Notes under the pieces: model-generated
Told to the model about the DNA's origin: nothing
Databases searched by the model: none
What the model saw: the letters and a program-made list of their open reading frames with translations, nothing else
Translations under genes and position numbers: made by a program
Part shown: positions 15,527 to 24,315 of the stretch, in pieces
Position numbering within the stretch: position 1 is the stretch's first letter
Layout: the number at the start of each line of letters is the position of its first letter
Source of the DNA: Hydrogenophaga sp. 2FB
GTDB taxonomy: Bacteria; Pseudomonadota; Gammaproteobacteria; Burkholderiales; Burkholderiaceae_C
DNA: 51,984 nt
Direction: 5' to 3'
Assembly (NCBI RefSeq): GCF_005503365.1
Contig: NZ_SCML01000044.1
Coordinates: 1 to 51,984 of the forward strand

Positions 15527-16618
15527 TCAGTGCGTGAGGAAACGCGCCTGTGTCGGCTCGATCCCCAGGCGCACCTCGGCCCCGGGTGGGAACAGCGACA
15601 GGCCCGAGTAGTGGTACTGGTTGGCGACGATCAGCGTCTCGCCCACACGCACGCGGTAGCGCGAGGTTTCACCGAGAAACTCCGAGCTTTCCACACGGCC
15701 ATCGAGCCAGATGCGCGAGGCATCGCCGTGTTCGTCGCGCACGCGGATGGTGACGGTGTGCGGGCGGAACGAGAGCGAGGCGGGGCCGGTGCCCGGACTC
15801 TCCTGCGTGCGCGGCAACACCATCTGGCCCAGGCCATCGGCCTGGAAATGCAGGGTCTCGCCACCCACGTGCGATACCCGTCCTTCCACCAGGTTGGCGG
15901 TCCCCACGAAGCTGGCGACAAAACGGTTGGCCGGGAAATCGAACAACGCGGTGGCCGTGCCCACCTGCTGCAGCACGCCCTTGTCGAGCACGGCCATGCG
16001 GTCGGCGGTGGTCATGGCCTCTTCCTGGTCGTGCGTGACGAAGATGGTGGTGAGGCCGAGCGTGCGCTGCAGGTTCTTGAGTTCTTCGCGCATCTGCACA
16101 CGCAGGTTCTTGTCGAGGTTGGACAGCGGCTCGTCGAGCAGCAGCAGCTTGGGTTCGATCACCACGGTGCGCGCCAGCGCCACGCGCTGCTGCTGCCCGC
16201 CCGAGAGCTGGCTCGGCCGGCGCTGGGCGTAATCCGACAGGCCCACCAGTTCCAGCGCGGCCGCCACTTTGCGGCGCAGCGACTCCTTGGGTTCCTTGCG
16301 CTCGACCAGGCCAAAGGCCACGTTGTCCCACACCGTCATGTGCGGCCACAGCGCGTAGTTCTGGAACACCATGCCGACATTGCGCAGGTGCGGCGGTGTG
16401 CCGGTGATGTCCTTGCCGTCGATCAACAGTTCACCGCGCTGGTGCTGGTTGAAGCCGGCGATGAGCCGCAGCAGCGTGGACTTGCCGGAGCCCGACGGCC
16501 CGAGCAACGCGAAGAACTCGCCCGGTTCGATGCGGATGTTCACGTCTTTCAGCACCTCGGTGCTGCCGTAGCTCAGGCTGATGTGCCGCGCTTCGAGGGA
16601 AACTTTGTTCAGGTGCAT
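15527..16618 (-). CDS. ABC importer ATP-binding protein (Fe3+/phosphonate/polyamine type)
   Basis: A 363-residue ATPase: Walker A GPSGSGKST (about 38-46), Q-loop FQNYALWPHMTV, signature LSGGQQQR, Walker B LLLLDEPLSNLD, H-loop FVTHDQEEA, then a C-terminal TOBE-type domain (about 240-360). This is the PotA/FbpC/PhnT architecture. It energises the fused permease encoded 28 bp upstream. ATG 16618 begins MHLNKVSLEARHISLSYG. Substrate class is inferred from the whole operon and is not certain. Confidence 0.9.
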   Translation of the reverse strand: MHLNKVSLEARHISLSYGSTEVLKDVNIRIEPGEFFALLGPSGSGKSTLLRLIAGFNQHQRGELLIDGKDITGTPPHLRNVGMVFQNYALWPHMTVWDNVAFGLVERKEPKESLRRKVAAALELVGLSDYAQRRPSQLSGGQQQRVALARTVVIEPKLLLLDEPLSNLDKNLRVQMREELKNLQRTLGLTTIFVTHDQEEAMTTADRMAVLDKGVLQQVGTATALFDFPANRFVASFVGTANLVEGRVSHVGGETLHFQADGLGQMVLPRTQESPGTGPASLSFRPHTVTIRVRDEHGDASRIWLDGRVESSEFLGETSRYRVRVGETLIVANQYHYSGLSLFPPGAEVRLGIEPTQARFLTH

Positions 16619-16646
16619 GGGGGTCTTTCGAAATGTGTCTGCCGGT

Positions 16647-18377
16647 TCAGGGCTGCGCGGCACGGTCGGGCGTGCGCGACTTTTCCACCACGCGGTGCGA
16701 GAGGTAGGTGCCGATCGCCACCACCACCACCGCGACCACGCCGAGCGCCGCACCCGGACCACGCCCGGCAATGCTCTGCATGTAGAGGTAGATGCCGTAG
16801 CTCATGGGCGCCTGGCTCTGCGCCGAGGTCAGCAGGATGGTGGCCGAGAGCTCGACCGCGGCCGTGATGAAGCTGGTGACGAAGCCGGCCAGAATGCCGC
16901 CCATCATGAGCGGCACCATGATGCGCCGCACGGTGCTGAGCTTGCTCGCGCCCAGGCTCTGGCCCGCTTCTTCGAGCGAGATGTGCACCTGCTGCAAGGC
17001 CGCCATGCAAGAGCGCAGCGCGTACGGCAGGCGGCGCACCGCGTAGGCGACCATGATCAGCACCCAGGTGGTCACCACCGGCGTGTCGGTGAACGGGATG
17101 TTGACACCCTTGAACATGCGCAGGTAGCCGATCGCCAGCACCAGGCCGGGAATGGCCAGCGCGATGGAGGCGGTGTAGTCGAGCCAGCGGCGCGCGGGCA
17201 GGTTGGTGCGGAAGATCAGGTACGCGATGAGCGTGCCCAGCACCACGTCCAGGCTGGCGGCCATCAGGCAGTACTTGAGCGTGTTGACCACCATCAGCTT
17301 GGAGTCGGTGAAGATGGTCGCGTAGTGATCCAGCGTGTAGCTGTCGGGCAGGATCGAGAAGCTCCAGACCTTGGAGAAGGACATGAGCAGGATGCCGATG
17401 TGCGGCGCCAGCGTGACCAGCAGCACGAACAGCACCCAGGCATAGGCCAGCACCGATGCCCAGCCGCGCAGCGTGCGGCGCTGCAGCGAGTTGCCGCCCT
17501 TCTGCAGCGTGGAGTAGTCCTTGCCCTTCATCACGCGCGAGGCCATCCACAGCGCCAGGATCGACAGCACGATCATGATCACGCTGATGACATAACCCAG
17601 CGGATCGTCGATGCCCACCGAGGTGATGCGCAGATAGGCCTGCGGCGCGAGCATGTTGGTGACACCCATCACCAGCGGTGTGCCCAGGTCGTCGAACACC
17701 TTCACGAACACCAGCGCCGCGCCCGCGAGGTAACCAGGCAGCGAGAGCGGAAAGATGATGCGCCAGAACAGGCGCCAGCCCTTCGCGCCGAGGTTCTGCG
17801 CCGACTCCTCCATCGCGCCGTCGATGTTGCGCATCGCGGCCACCAGGTTGAGCAGGATGAAGGGGAAGTAGTGGATGCTCTCGACGAAGGTGACGCCGAT
17901 GAGCCCGTCCATGATGGGCACGGTGAAGTCGAACCAGTCGTTGAGCAGCAGGTTCATCGAGCCGTTGCGCCCGAAGATGAGCTGCAGCGCGACCGCACCC
18001 ACGAAGGGCGGCATGATCAGCGGCAGCACGCCCAGCGTCTGGATCAGCAAGGCCCCACGGAACTCGAAGCGCACCGTGAGGTAGGCCAGCGGGATCGCGA
18101 TCACCGAGGCGAAGAACACCGAGGCCAAGGCCACCAGCAGGCTGTTGATCAGCGATTCGCGCAACAGGCTCTGACCGAAGAAGTTGCTGAAATGGCCCAG
18201 CGTGGGTGCGCCGGTTTCGGTGACGAAAGCGGTGTAAATCACTTCGCCGATCGGCAACAACAGGAACAGAAACAGGAACGCGAAGACCAGGAAGGCGAGC
18301 AGCCAATGGCCCCACACGATGGGCGGGCGAAACCGGCGCGCGGCGGGCGCGACGGAACCTGTCAGGACAGCGGACAT
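16647..18377 (-). CDS. ABC importer permease, fused double domain
   Basis: A 576-residue protein carrying two permease domains in one chain, as in FbpB-type iron and some 2-aminoethylphosphonate importers. About twelve hydrophobic helices are visible. EAA loops occur in both halves: EESAQNLGAKGWRLFWRIIFPL-like at about residue 215 and EEAGQSLGASKLSTVRRIM at about residue 485. A cytoplasmic linker (about 300-325, Lys/Arg-rich) joins the halves. It sits between the binding-protein gene and the ATPase gene in the operon. Confidence 0.9.
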   Translation of the reverse strand: MSAVLTGSVAPAARRFRPPIVWGHWLLAFLVFAFLFLFLLLPIGEVIYTAFVTETGAPTLGHFSNFFGQSLLRESLINSLLVALASVFFASVIAIPLAYLTVRFEFRGALLIQTLGVLPLIMPPFVGAVALQLIFGRNGSMNLLLNDWFDFTVPIMDGLIGVTFVESIHYFPFILLNLVAAMRNIDGAMEESAQNLGAKGWRLFWRIIFPLSLPGYLAGAALVFVKVFDDLGTPLVMGVTNMLAPQAYLRITSVGIDDPLGYVISVIMIVLSILALWMASRVMKGKDYSTLQKGGNSLQRRTLRGWASVLAYAWVLFVLLVTLAPHIGILLMSFSKVWSFSILPDSYTLDHYATIFTDSKLMVVNTLKYCLMAASLDVVLGTLIAYLIFRTNLPARRWLDYTASIALAIPGLVLAIGYLRMFKGVNIPFTDTPVVTTWVLIMVAYAVRRLPYALRSCMAALQQVHISLEEAGQSLGASKLSTVRRIMVPLMMGGILAGFVTSFITAAVELSATILLTSAQSQAPMSYGIYLYMQSIAGRGPGAALGVVAVVVVAIGTYLSHRVVEKSRTPDRAAQP

Positions 18378-18451
18378 GGGACTCTTTCCGAAGAGGGAGG
18401 GGCCACGCGCGGCACACGGGCGCGCGCGGGCATCAAGGGACGCTCAGGGTT

Positions 18452-19783
18452 TCACTTGGCCAACGCGGCGGCCTGACTGGCCAGGTCGCGCGCGCGTTCG
18501 TAGTTGGCCTTGGCCTTGGAGCTCCACAGCTCTTCCAGCCCGGTGAGCTGCTTGGCCACTTCCACGTCGCGCTTGTTCTGGCGGAACAGGTTGAGGAATT
18601 TCTCGTCCTTCACCATGCTCTCGGGCACGAGCGACGAATAGGCGAAGCTCTTGGCCTGGCGCAGCAACTCCGCGCCCTGCGGGTTGGGCTTGGCGTGCAA
18701 CTTGCGGTCGGCGTCGTGGATGGCGCGCGTGGCGGCCTGCAGCTCTTTCAAACGGAAGGTCACCATCTGGTCGAACATGCTCACCACCACCTGGTAGCGG
18801 TTGCTGGAGAGGTCGGTGTTGAACTGCACCTTCGCGCGCTTGGCGAGTTCCTGTGCATCGGGGTAACCGGCGGGCGCCTTGCCGCCAAACGACGCGTTGG
18901 GCAGCACGGGCAGGCGGCTGATCTTCGGATCGAACAGCAGCTCCTGGCCTTCGCGCGAGAGCGTGAAGGCGATGAACTTCTTGGCCTCGGCGGCATTCTT
19001 GGCGCCACCGATCAGCGCGATGTTGGCCGGCACCACCGCCGTCACCGAGGGGTAGTGGAACTCGACCGGGTAGCCCGAATACTTGCCGGCCAGACCGAAG
19101 AAATCGATCACCATGCCGATGCCGTACTGGCCGTTGTTCACGCCATCGGGCACGGCGAAGCTGCGGTCGGTCACGGCGGCGCAGTTGCCCGCGATCTGCA
19201 GCATCTGCGCCCAGCCCTTCTCCCAGCCTTCGCCTTGCAGAATGGTCTCGACCGTGAGGTGGGTGGTGCCCGAGCGCGAAGGTGAAGAAATGGCCACGTG
19301 GCCGAAGTAAGCCGGCTTGACCAGGTCGGCCCACTCGCGCGGCGCGGGCAGCTTGTTGGCCTGCATGTAGCGCGTGTTCCACATCAAGCCGTAGCCCGCC
19401 AGCGCCTGGCCGTAGTAGAGGCCGTTGGGGTCGTTGATCGGGTAGTTACCCACTTTGGCGGGCACCTGCGGGTTCTTCACCTCGGGCGCGGCCTGCAACA
19501 GCTTGTCGCGTGCGAGCACCTCGAACGCGTCGGGCGACGAGGCCCACATCACGTCAGGGCGCTGGCCCAGCGCCAGCTCCTTGATGTAGGCGATGCTGGC
19601 GGTCGTGTTCTTGTTGAGGATCTCGATCTTGATGCCAGGGTTGGCGGCTTCAAAGGCCTTCTTGTAGGCCTCCGTCAATTCTTTGGGGAACGAGGTGATG
19701 ACGGAGACGGTGCCCGCCTGCGCGGCGGACCACGCCGTCATCAAAGAAAGAACCAACACCTTGAGCGCGGTCTGTCGTGACAT
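18452..19783 (-). CDS. ABC importer substrate-binding protein
   Basis: A 443-residue secreted protein. The signal peptide runs to about residue 23 (LMTAWSAAQA, then GTVSVITSF). The mature part resembles extracellular binding proteins of the iron/2-aminoethylphosphonate/thiamine type (SSPSRSGTTHLTVETIL, then NAAEAKKFIAFTLSREGQELL). Length is above the usual 330-370, with an extra C-terminal helical region of about 80 residues. ATG 19783 is chosen because GGAG lies 6 nt upstream; ATG 19795 would add four residues but would overlap that site. First gene of a four-gene unit with permease, ATPase and LysR. The ligand cannot be fixed from sequence. Confidence 0.85.
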   Translation of the reverse strand: MSRQTALKVLVLSLMTAWSAAQAGTVSVITSFPKELTEAYKKAFEAANPGIKIEILNKNTTASIAYIKELALGQRPDVMWASSPDAFEVLARDKLLQAAPEVKNPQVPAKVGNYPINDPNGLYYGQALAGYGLMWNTRYMQANKLPAPREWADLVKPAYFGHVAISSPSRSGTTHLTVETILQGEGWEKGWAQMLQIAGNCAAVTDRSFAVPDGVNNGQYGIGMVIDFFGLAGKYSGYPVEFHYPSVTAVVPANIALIGGAKNAAEAKKFIAFTLSREGQELLFDPKISRLPVLPNASFGGKAPAGYPDAQELAKRAKVQFNTDLSSNRYQVVVSMFDQMVTFRLKELQAATRAIHDADRKLHAKPNPQGAELLRQAKSFAYSSLVPESMVKDEKFLNLFRQNKRDVEVAKQLTGLEELWSSKAKANYERARDLASQAAALAK

Positions 19784-19908
19784 GTTTGTCTCCATCGTTG
19801 TAGTTGCGACGGGGCCAATTTAGCAACAGAACGCGCGCCAAACCAATCATGGTTTCTGATGAGCCGCATAAATCGCGGCATCGGTCGGGTAAACCCCGAC
19901 TCGGGTGA

Positions 19909-21105
19909 TCAACCCTTGGCGCGGCGTGCGAGCACTTCAAATGCTGGCAAGGTTTTGCCTTCGAGCACTTCCAGGAAGGCGCCACCGCCTGTGGAGATGT
20001 AGCCCACATCCTTCTCGATGCCGTACTTCGCGATGGCGGCCAGCGTATCGCCACCACCGGCGATGCTGAACGCGCTGCTCTTCGCAATCGCTTCTGCGAT
20101 CGCCTTGGTGCCGCCTTCGAACGCCGCGAACTCGAACACGCCCACCGGGCCGTTCCACACGATCGTGCCGGCCTGCATGAGTTGCGCGGCGAGCTTGGCC
20201 GCGGTCTCGGGGCCGATGTCCAGGATCAGGTCGTCGTCGGCCACCTCGGTGGCCTTCTTCACGGTGGCCGGCGCGTCGGCGGCGAAGGTCTTGGCGGTCA
20301 CCACGTCGGTCGGGATCGGCACTTCCGCGCCGCGTGCTTTCATCGCGTCGATCACGGCCTTGGCTTCGCCCACGAGGTCCGCTTCGGCCAGGCTCTTGCC
20401 GATCTTCAAGCCCGCCGCGAGCATGAAGGTGTTGGCAATGCCGCCACCGACGATGAGCTGGTCCACGTTGTGCGCCAGGCTTTTCAGGATGGTGAGTTTG
20501 GTGCTGACCTTGCTGCCGGCGACGATGGCCACCAGCGGGCGCTTCGGGGCTTCGAGGGCCTTGGCAATCGCGTCCATCTCGGCGGCCAGCAGCGGGCCGG
20601 CGCTGGCAATGGGCGCGGTTTCGGCGATGCCGTAGGTCGTGCCTTCGGCGCGGTGCGAGGTGCCGAAGGCGTCGTGCACGAAGATGTCGCACAGCGCGCC
20701 GAGCTTCTTCGCGAGTTCGGGGCTGTTCTTTTTCTCGCCGACGTTGAGGCGGCAGTTCTCCAGCAACACCACCTCACCGGGCGCGACGGAGAAGTCGCCA
20801 TCGATCCAGTGGGACACCAGGCGCACCGGGCGGTCCATCAGCTCGCCCAGGCGCGCGGCCACGGGGGCGAGCGAGTCTTCGGGTTTGAAGGCGCCTTCGG
20901 TGGGGCGGCCCAGGTGGCTGGTGACCATCACGGCGGCGCCGGCGTCCAGCGCCATCTGGATCGCGGGAATGCTGGCGCGGATGCGCGTGTCTTCGGTGAT
21001 GCGGCCGTCGTCGTCCTGCGGCACGTTGAGGTCGGCGCGGATGAAGACGCGTTGGCCCTTGGCTTGGCCGCTGGAGCAGAGGTCGGAGAAACGGATGAAT
21101 GACAT
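19909..21105 (-). CDS. pgk: Phosphoglycerate kinase
   Basis: A 398-residue glycolytic enzyme that transfers phosphate between 1,3-bisphosphoglycerate and ADP. Family blocks are clear: RVFIRADLNVPQDDDGRI, VMVTSHLGRPTEG, LENCRLNVGEKKN, FVHDAFGTSHRAEGTTYGIA, VAGSKVSTKLTIL and the C-terminal IAGGGDTLAAIAKYG, STGGGAFLEVLEGK. ATG 21105 starts MSFIRFSDLCSSGQAKGQRV. It stands alone, with the ABC operon downstream and eptA upstream on the same strand. Confidence 0.97.
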   Translation of the reverse strand: MSFIRFSDLCSSGQAKGQRVFIRADLNVPQDDDGRITEDTRIRASIPAIQMALDAGAAVMVTSHLGRPTEGAFKPEDSLAPVAARLGELMDRPVRLVSHWIDGDFSVAPGEVVLLENCRLNVGEKKNSPELAKKLGALCDIFVHDAFGTSHRAEGTTYGIAETAPIASAGPLLAAEMDAIAKALEAPKRPLVAIVAGSKVSTKLTILKSLAHNVDQLIVGGGIANTFMLAAGLKIGKSLAEADLVGEAKAVIDAMKARGAEVPIPTDVVTAKTFAADAPATVKKATEVADDDLILDIGPETAAKLAAQLMQAGTIVWNGPVGVFEFAAFEGGTKAIAEAIAKSSAFSIAGGGDTLAAIAKYGIEKDVGYISTGGGAFLEVLEGKTLPAFEVLARRAKG

Positions 21106-21137
21106 GGTGGGCGTTCGGTCGGCAGAAAGAAGCCCGC

Positions 21138-21143
21138 ATTGTA
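21138..21143 (-). promoter_or_regulatory. Candidate pgk -10 hexamer TACAAT
   Basis: On the minus strand TACAAT lies 32 nt before the pgk ATG, with TSS expected near 21131. It matches the -10 consensus in five of six positions. No good -35 appears at 17 bp, where the eptA 3' end lies. Confidence 0.4.
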
Positions 21144-21154
21144 GGAAACGCGGC

Positions 21155-22906
21155 TCAGCCGCTGTGCGCGGGCGCACCGCGCACCGCAGGCGCCCGGGCC
21201 TGCGACGCGGCGCTGCAGGGCGTGAACGCGTCCAGCGCGAGCTGGTGGGCGCGGGTCTGCACGTCCATCAGCCCCAGCACCGAATGGAAGATGTGGTCGT
21301 GCGAGAGGGGATCGGCGGCGTGCTCGCGCAGGCAATGCATCGACAGGCCACTGCGCTGCTGCAGGCCCGGCGAGAACCAGGCCACCATAGGCACCTGCGT
21401 CTGCTGCACCGGCGCAATGGCGTACGGCACGCCGTGCAGGTAGAGGCCGTTTTCGCCCAGCGACTCGCCATGGTCGGACACGTAGATCAAACCGGTGTCC
21501 TCGCCGCCGCGCTCCGCGCGCGCCTGGAGCCATTGCAGGGTCTGGTCGAGGAAGTGGTCGGTGTACGCGATCGAGTTGTCGTAGGCGTTGACGAGTTGCT
21601 CGTGGGGGCAATCGGACAGGGTGACGCTGGTGCACTCGGGCAGGAAGGGCTTGCGGTCGGCGGGCGCGCGGTGCGCGTAGGCCGGCCCGTGGCTGCCCAT
21701 CTGGTGCAGCACGACCACCACGCCGCGCGCGCGGCGCTGCGGGTCGAGCGCGGCGATGCGCCCGTCCAGGCCATCGAGCATGGCGCCGTCCAGGCATTCG
21801 CTGCCCTGGCACAGGCCGGGCACGGCGCGGTCGCTGGCGAATGCGTGCGGCACGCGGTCGCACACGCCCTTGCAGCCGGACTGGTTGTCGACCCACAGGA
21901 CAGCGAGACCGGCGCGTTGCAGCACGTCGAGCAGGTTCTCGTGTTCGGCCGGCTTGTTACCCCCTTGCGTGCGCGAGAGTGGCGAGAAGATGCAGGGCAG
22001 CGACACCTGTGTGTTGGTGCCGCACGCACCCACGTCGCTGAAGTTCACCAGGTCGCCTTGCGCCTGCCAGCGCGCCAGCGCCGGCGTGGTGTTGCGCGCG
22101 TAGCCGTTGAGCCCGAAGTTCTGCGCGCGCGCGGTTTCACCGATCACGAGCACGAGCAGCGGGGGCCGCGCCGGCCGCGCGTAACTCGCGCCCAGAGCCG
22201 CGTCGTCGCCCACCGGTTGCAAGGGGCGCACCTGGCGCGGCAGCTGGTCCACCGCGAGCCGCACGCCGGCGTACACGGTGTTGAGCGGGTTGGCCATGTA
22301 GCGCAGATCCTTGTGGTTGCGCATGAGCGAGGCGAGCCCCTGGTAGCTCAACATCGCGGCCAGCACCAGCAGCGCGAACGCGGCCAGCGCGTGGACCGCG
22401 TTGCGCCCGGCTTGCGGCCATGCGCTGCGCAACGCCAAGGGCCTGCGCCATAGCAGCCACAAGGGCAGGCCAGCCACCAACAGCACCGTGACGGGCAAGG
22501 CCCACGACAGCAGGTCGCGCACCTCGCGCGCATCGGTGTGCAACACGTTGGCCAGCATGGTGGGATCGATCACCACGCCGTACTGCCACATGAAGTGCGT
22601 GTTGAACGCGGCCACCAGCAGCAGTGCGCTGGCCACCGGCCGGAACACGCGAGGCCAGGCCAGCAACGACAGCAACACCGCGATGGCGCCGGTGAGCAAT
22701 GCGCCCATGCCCAGGATCAGCGACAGCCGCTGCGCGGGTGACCCGCCCAGCGCGTCGATACGCTGCCACAGCGGCAGGTTGCCCACGCTGGTCAGCCACA
22801 GCGCCAGGCCCCACACCGCCGTGCTGGTGCGCGTGGTCGCCGGGGTGGGTCGGGAAGACGAAGAAGAAGCGTGGCGTGGAAACGCAAAAGGCAAGGAAAG
22901 CTGCAT
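21155..22906 (-). CDS. eptA: Lipid A phosphoethanolamine transferase, EptA/PmrC type
   Basis: A 583-residue inner-membrane enzyme with about five N-terminal helices and a periplasmic alkaline-phosphatase-fold domain. Catalytic motifs fit EptA/MCR enzymes: metal ligand Glu in VIGETARAQNFGLNGY, nucleophile Thr in GACGTNTQVSLPCIFSP, His in VLHQMGSHGP, and Asp-His in YVSDHGESLGENGLYLHG. Paired Cys residues of the periplasmic domain are present. The family moves phosphoethanolamine from phosphatidylethanolamine to lipid A, lowering its negative charge and reducing polymyxin binding. ATG 22906 was chosen; ATG 22915 is possible. It lies just downstream of the kinase and regulator genes with its own candidate PmrA-type box. 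Confidence 0.92.
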   Translation of the reverse strand: MQLSLPFAFPRHASSSSSRPTPATTRTSTAVWGLALWLTSVGNLPLWQRIDALGGSPAQRLSLILGMGALLTGAIAVLLSLLAWPRVFRPVASALLLVAAFNTHFMWQYGVVIDPTMLANVLHTDAREVRDLLSWALPVTVLLVAGLPLWLLWRRPLALRSAWPQAGRNAVHALAAFALLVLAAMLSYQGLASLMRNHKDLRYMANPLNTVYAGVRLAVDQLPRQVRPLQPVGDDAALGASYARPARPPLLVLVIGETARAQNFGLNGYARNTTPALARWQAQGDLVNFSDVGACGTNTQVSLPCIFSPLSRTQGGNKPAEHENLLDVLQRAGLAVLWVDNQSGCKGVCDRVPHAFASDRAVPGLCQGSECLDGAMLDGLDGRIAALDPQRRARGVVVVLHQMGSHGPAYAHRAPADRKPFLPECTSVTLSDCPHEQLVNAYDNSIAYTDHFLDQTLQWLQARAERGGEDTGLIYVSDHGESLGENGLYLHGVPYAIAPVQQTQVPMVAWFSPGLQQRSGLSMHCLREHAADPLSHDHIFHSVLGLMDVQTRAHQLALDAFTPCSAASQARAPAVRGAPAHSG

Positions 22907-22942
22907 GGCCGGCATCCGAATGCCAGCACACGCCGGCCGACG

Positions 22943-22976
22943 CACTGTGCGCAACCGACGTTAAACGAACCTTATG
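22943..22976 (-). promoter_or_regulatory. PmrA-type box and -10 upstream of eptA
   Basis: On the minus strand CATAAG (22976-22971), 5 bp, TTTAAC (22965-22960), 10 bp, CACAGTG (22949-22943). The box overlaps the kinase stop codon. The same TTTAAC-N10-CACAGTG arrangement occurs at 25117-25139 ahead of the PAP2-LTA fusion. Response-regulator boxes of the OmpR type often end 10-11 bp before the -10. Confidence 0.6.
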
Positions 22977-24315
22977 CGCGCGGCCAGCGCAGCGTGAAAC
23001 GGGTCGTCATCGGCGCTTCGCCCTGGTCGCGCTCGATCCGGGCACCCAACTGTTCGGCGATGCGCTCCACCAGACGCAGGCCCAGTCCCAGGCCTCCATG
23101 CTCGGCGGCGGTGGAGCCGGCATGCTGGCGTTGGCCGTCGTCGCTGACCGACACGCCCTGGCCTTCGTCGGTCTGCCACACGGCCACCTCCACCTGCGTG
23201 CCGCTCGATGTGTGGCGCAAGGCGTTTTCGATCAGGTTGCGCAAGGCCAGCTCCACCAGCATGGGCTGGCCCTGCACCACCACCGGTTCATCGGGTTGCG
23301 ACAGCGAGAGTTCGTGCCCACTGCCATAGGCCGTGGGCGCGTGCACGGCGATCAGGCGGGCCGCCAGCTCGCCGAGCACGACCTGGCCTACCACCAGAGG
23401 CCCGGCGCCCGTGATGGCGTTGCGGTTCGCACGCGCAAGCTCCAGCAGTTGGGACAGAATGCGGCCCGCGCGCAGCGACTCCTGCTCCAGCTGCGCGAGT
23501 CGTTCGGGTGACGGATCGTGCTGCGCGGCACTGGCTTGCAGGGCCAGCGAGGCCAGGGGGGTGCGCAGTTCGTGCGCCACGTCGGAAGCGAACTCGCGCT
23601 CGCGCTGGGCGCGCGTCTGCAGCGTGTCGACCAGCGCGTTGATGGCGGCCACGGTGCTGGCGAATTCGCGGTGGCGGTGTTGCGTGTCCAGGCGCTGCCC
23701 CGCAAACCCGTCGAGCGTCGCCACCTCGCTCGAGAGCTGGTCCAGTGGCCGCAGCCCTCGACGCACGGCCCACCACAGCAGCAGGGCCACCAGCGGCAGC
23801 ACCAGCACGGCCGGCAGCGCGACATGCTCGGCGATGTCTTTGCCCAGTTCGTAGCGTTGCTTCAGGTCCATGAGCACGATGACGCGCCGCACGCGGCCGT
23901 CCTGCGTGACCTGCGCCGAATAGGCGCGCCACTGGGGCACCAACCCCGCGGTCTTCACGTTCACCGTGGCAAAGCCCTGCAGCGGTATGGCCGTCAGGTC
24001 CAGCCCGCCCACCATGCCGTGGGTGTCGGTGACGAGGCGCCCGTCGTCCCATGCCACCAGCGCCACGTCCTGCAGGTACTCGTGCTGCAGGTCGGGGGCG
24101 TCGGCTGCGGTATGCGCCTCCAGACGGTGCGGCATTGCCGTCAACCAGAGCTTGGCCACCGCGGTCATCTGTCCATCGGAGAACTGGCGGGCTTCGCGAA
24201 ACACGGTAGGCCAGGTGAACGCGATCAGCGCCATCCACACCACCGCCAGCACACCGAGTGCCCAGCTCAGCAGGTAGCGCCGCAAGGTGCGTGCGGGTGC
24301 GGCCACAGCGCTCAT
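22972..24315 (-). CDS. Sensor histidine kinase, PmrB/QseC type
   Basis: A 447-residue kinase: membrane helix about 13-36, periplasmic region about 37-162, second helix about 166-186, a HAMP-like linker (RRGLRPLDQLSSEVATLDG), HisKA with phospho-accepting His in FASDVAHELRTPLASLALQA, and HATPase_c with NLIENALRHT, a degenerate G1 (SVSDDGQRQ) and GGLGLGLRLVERI. The organisation matches QseC/PmrB kinases. It overlaps the response regulator gene by 4 bp and lies upstream of eptA, which is the usual PmrAB target in enterobacteria. Metal, pH or peptide sensing is possible but not shown by the sequence. Confidence 0.88.
   Translation of the reverse strand: MSAVAAPARTLRRYLLSWALGVLAVVWMALIAFTWPTVFREARQFSDGQMTAVAKLWLTAMPHRLEAHTAADAPDLQHEYLQDVALVAWDDGRLVTDTHGMVGGLDLTAIPLQGFATVNVKTAGLVPQWRAYSAQVTQDGRVRRVIVLMDLKQRYELGKDIAEHVALPAVLVLPLVALLLWWAVRRGLRPLDQLSSEVATLDGFAGQRLDTQHRHREFASTVAAINALVDTLQTRAQREREFASDVAHELRTPLASLALQASAAQHDPSPERLAQLEQESLRAGRILSQLLELARANRNAITGAGPLVVGQVVLGELAARLIAVHAPTAYGSGHELSLSQPDEPVVVQGQPMLVELALRNLIENALRHTSSGTQVEVAVWQTDEGQGVSVSDDGQRQHAGSTAAEHGGLGLGLRLVERIAEQLGARIERDQGEAPMTTRFTLRWPRA

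Noticed and set aside
16581..18476. 631-codon open frame on the plus strand
   Set aside because: It mirrors the fused ABC permease and is extremely rich in His, Gln, Asp and Arg, a typical shadow of hydrophobic codons.
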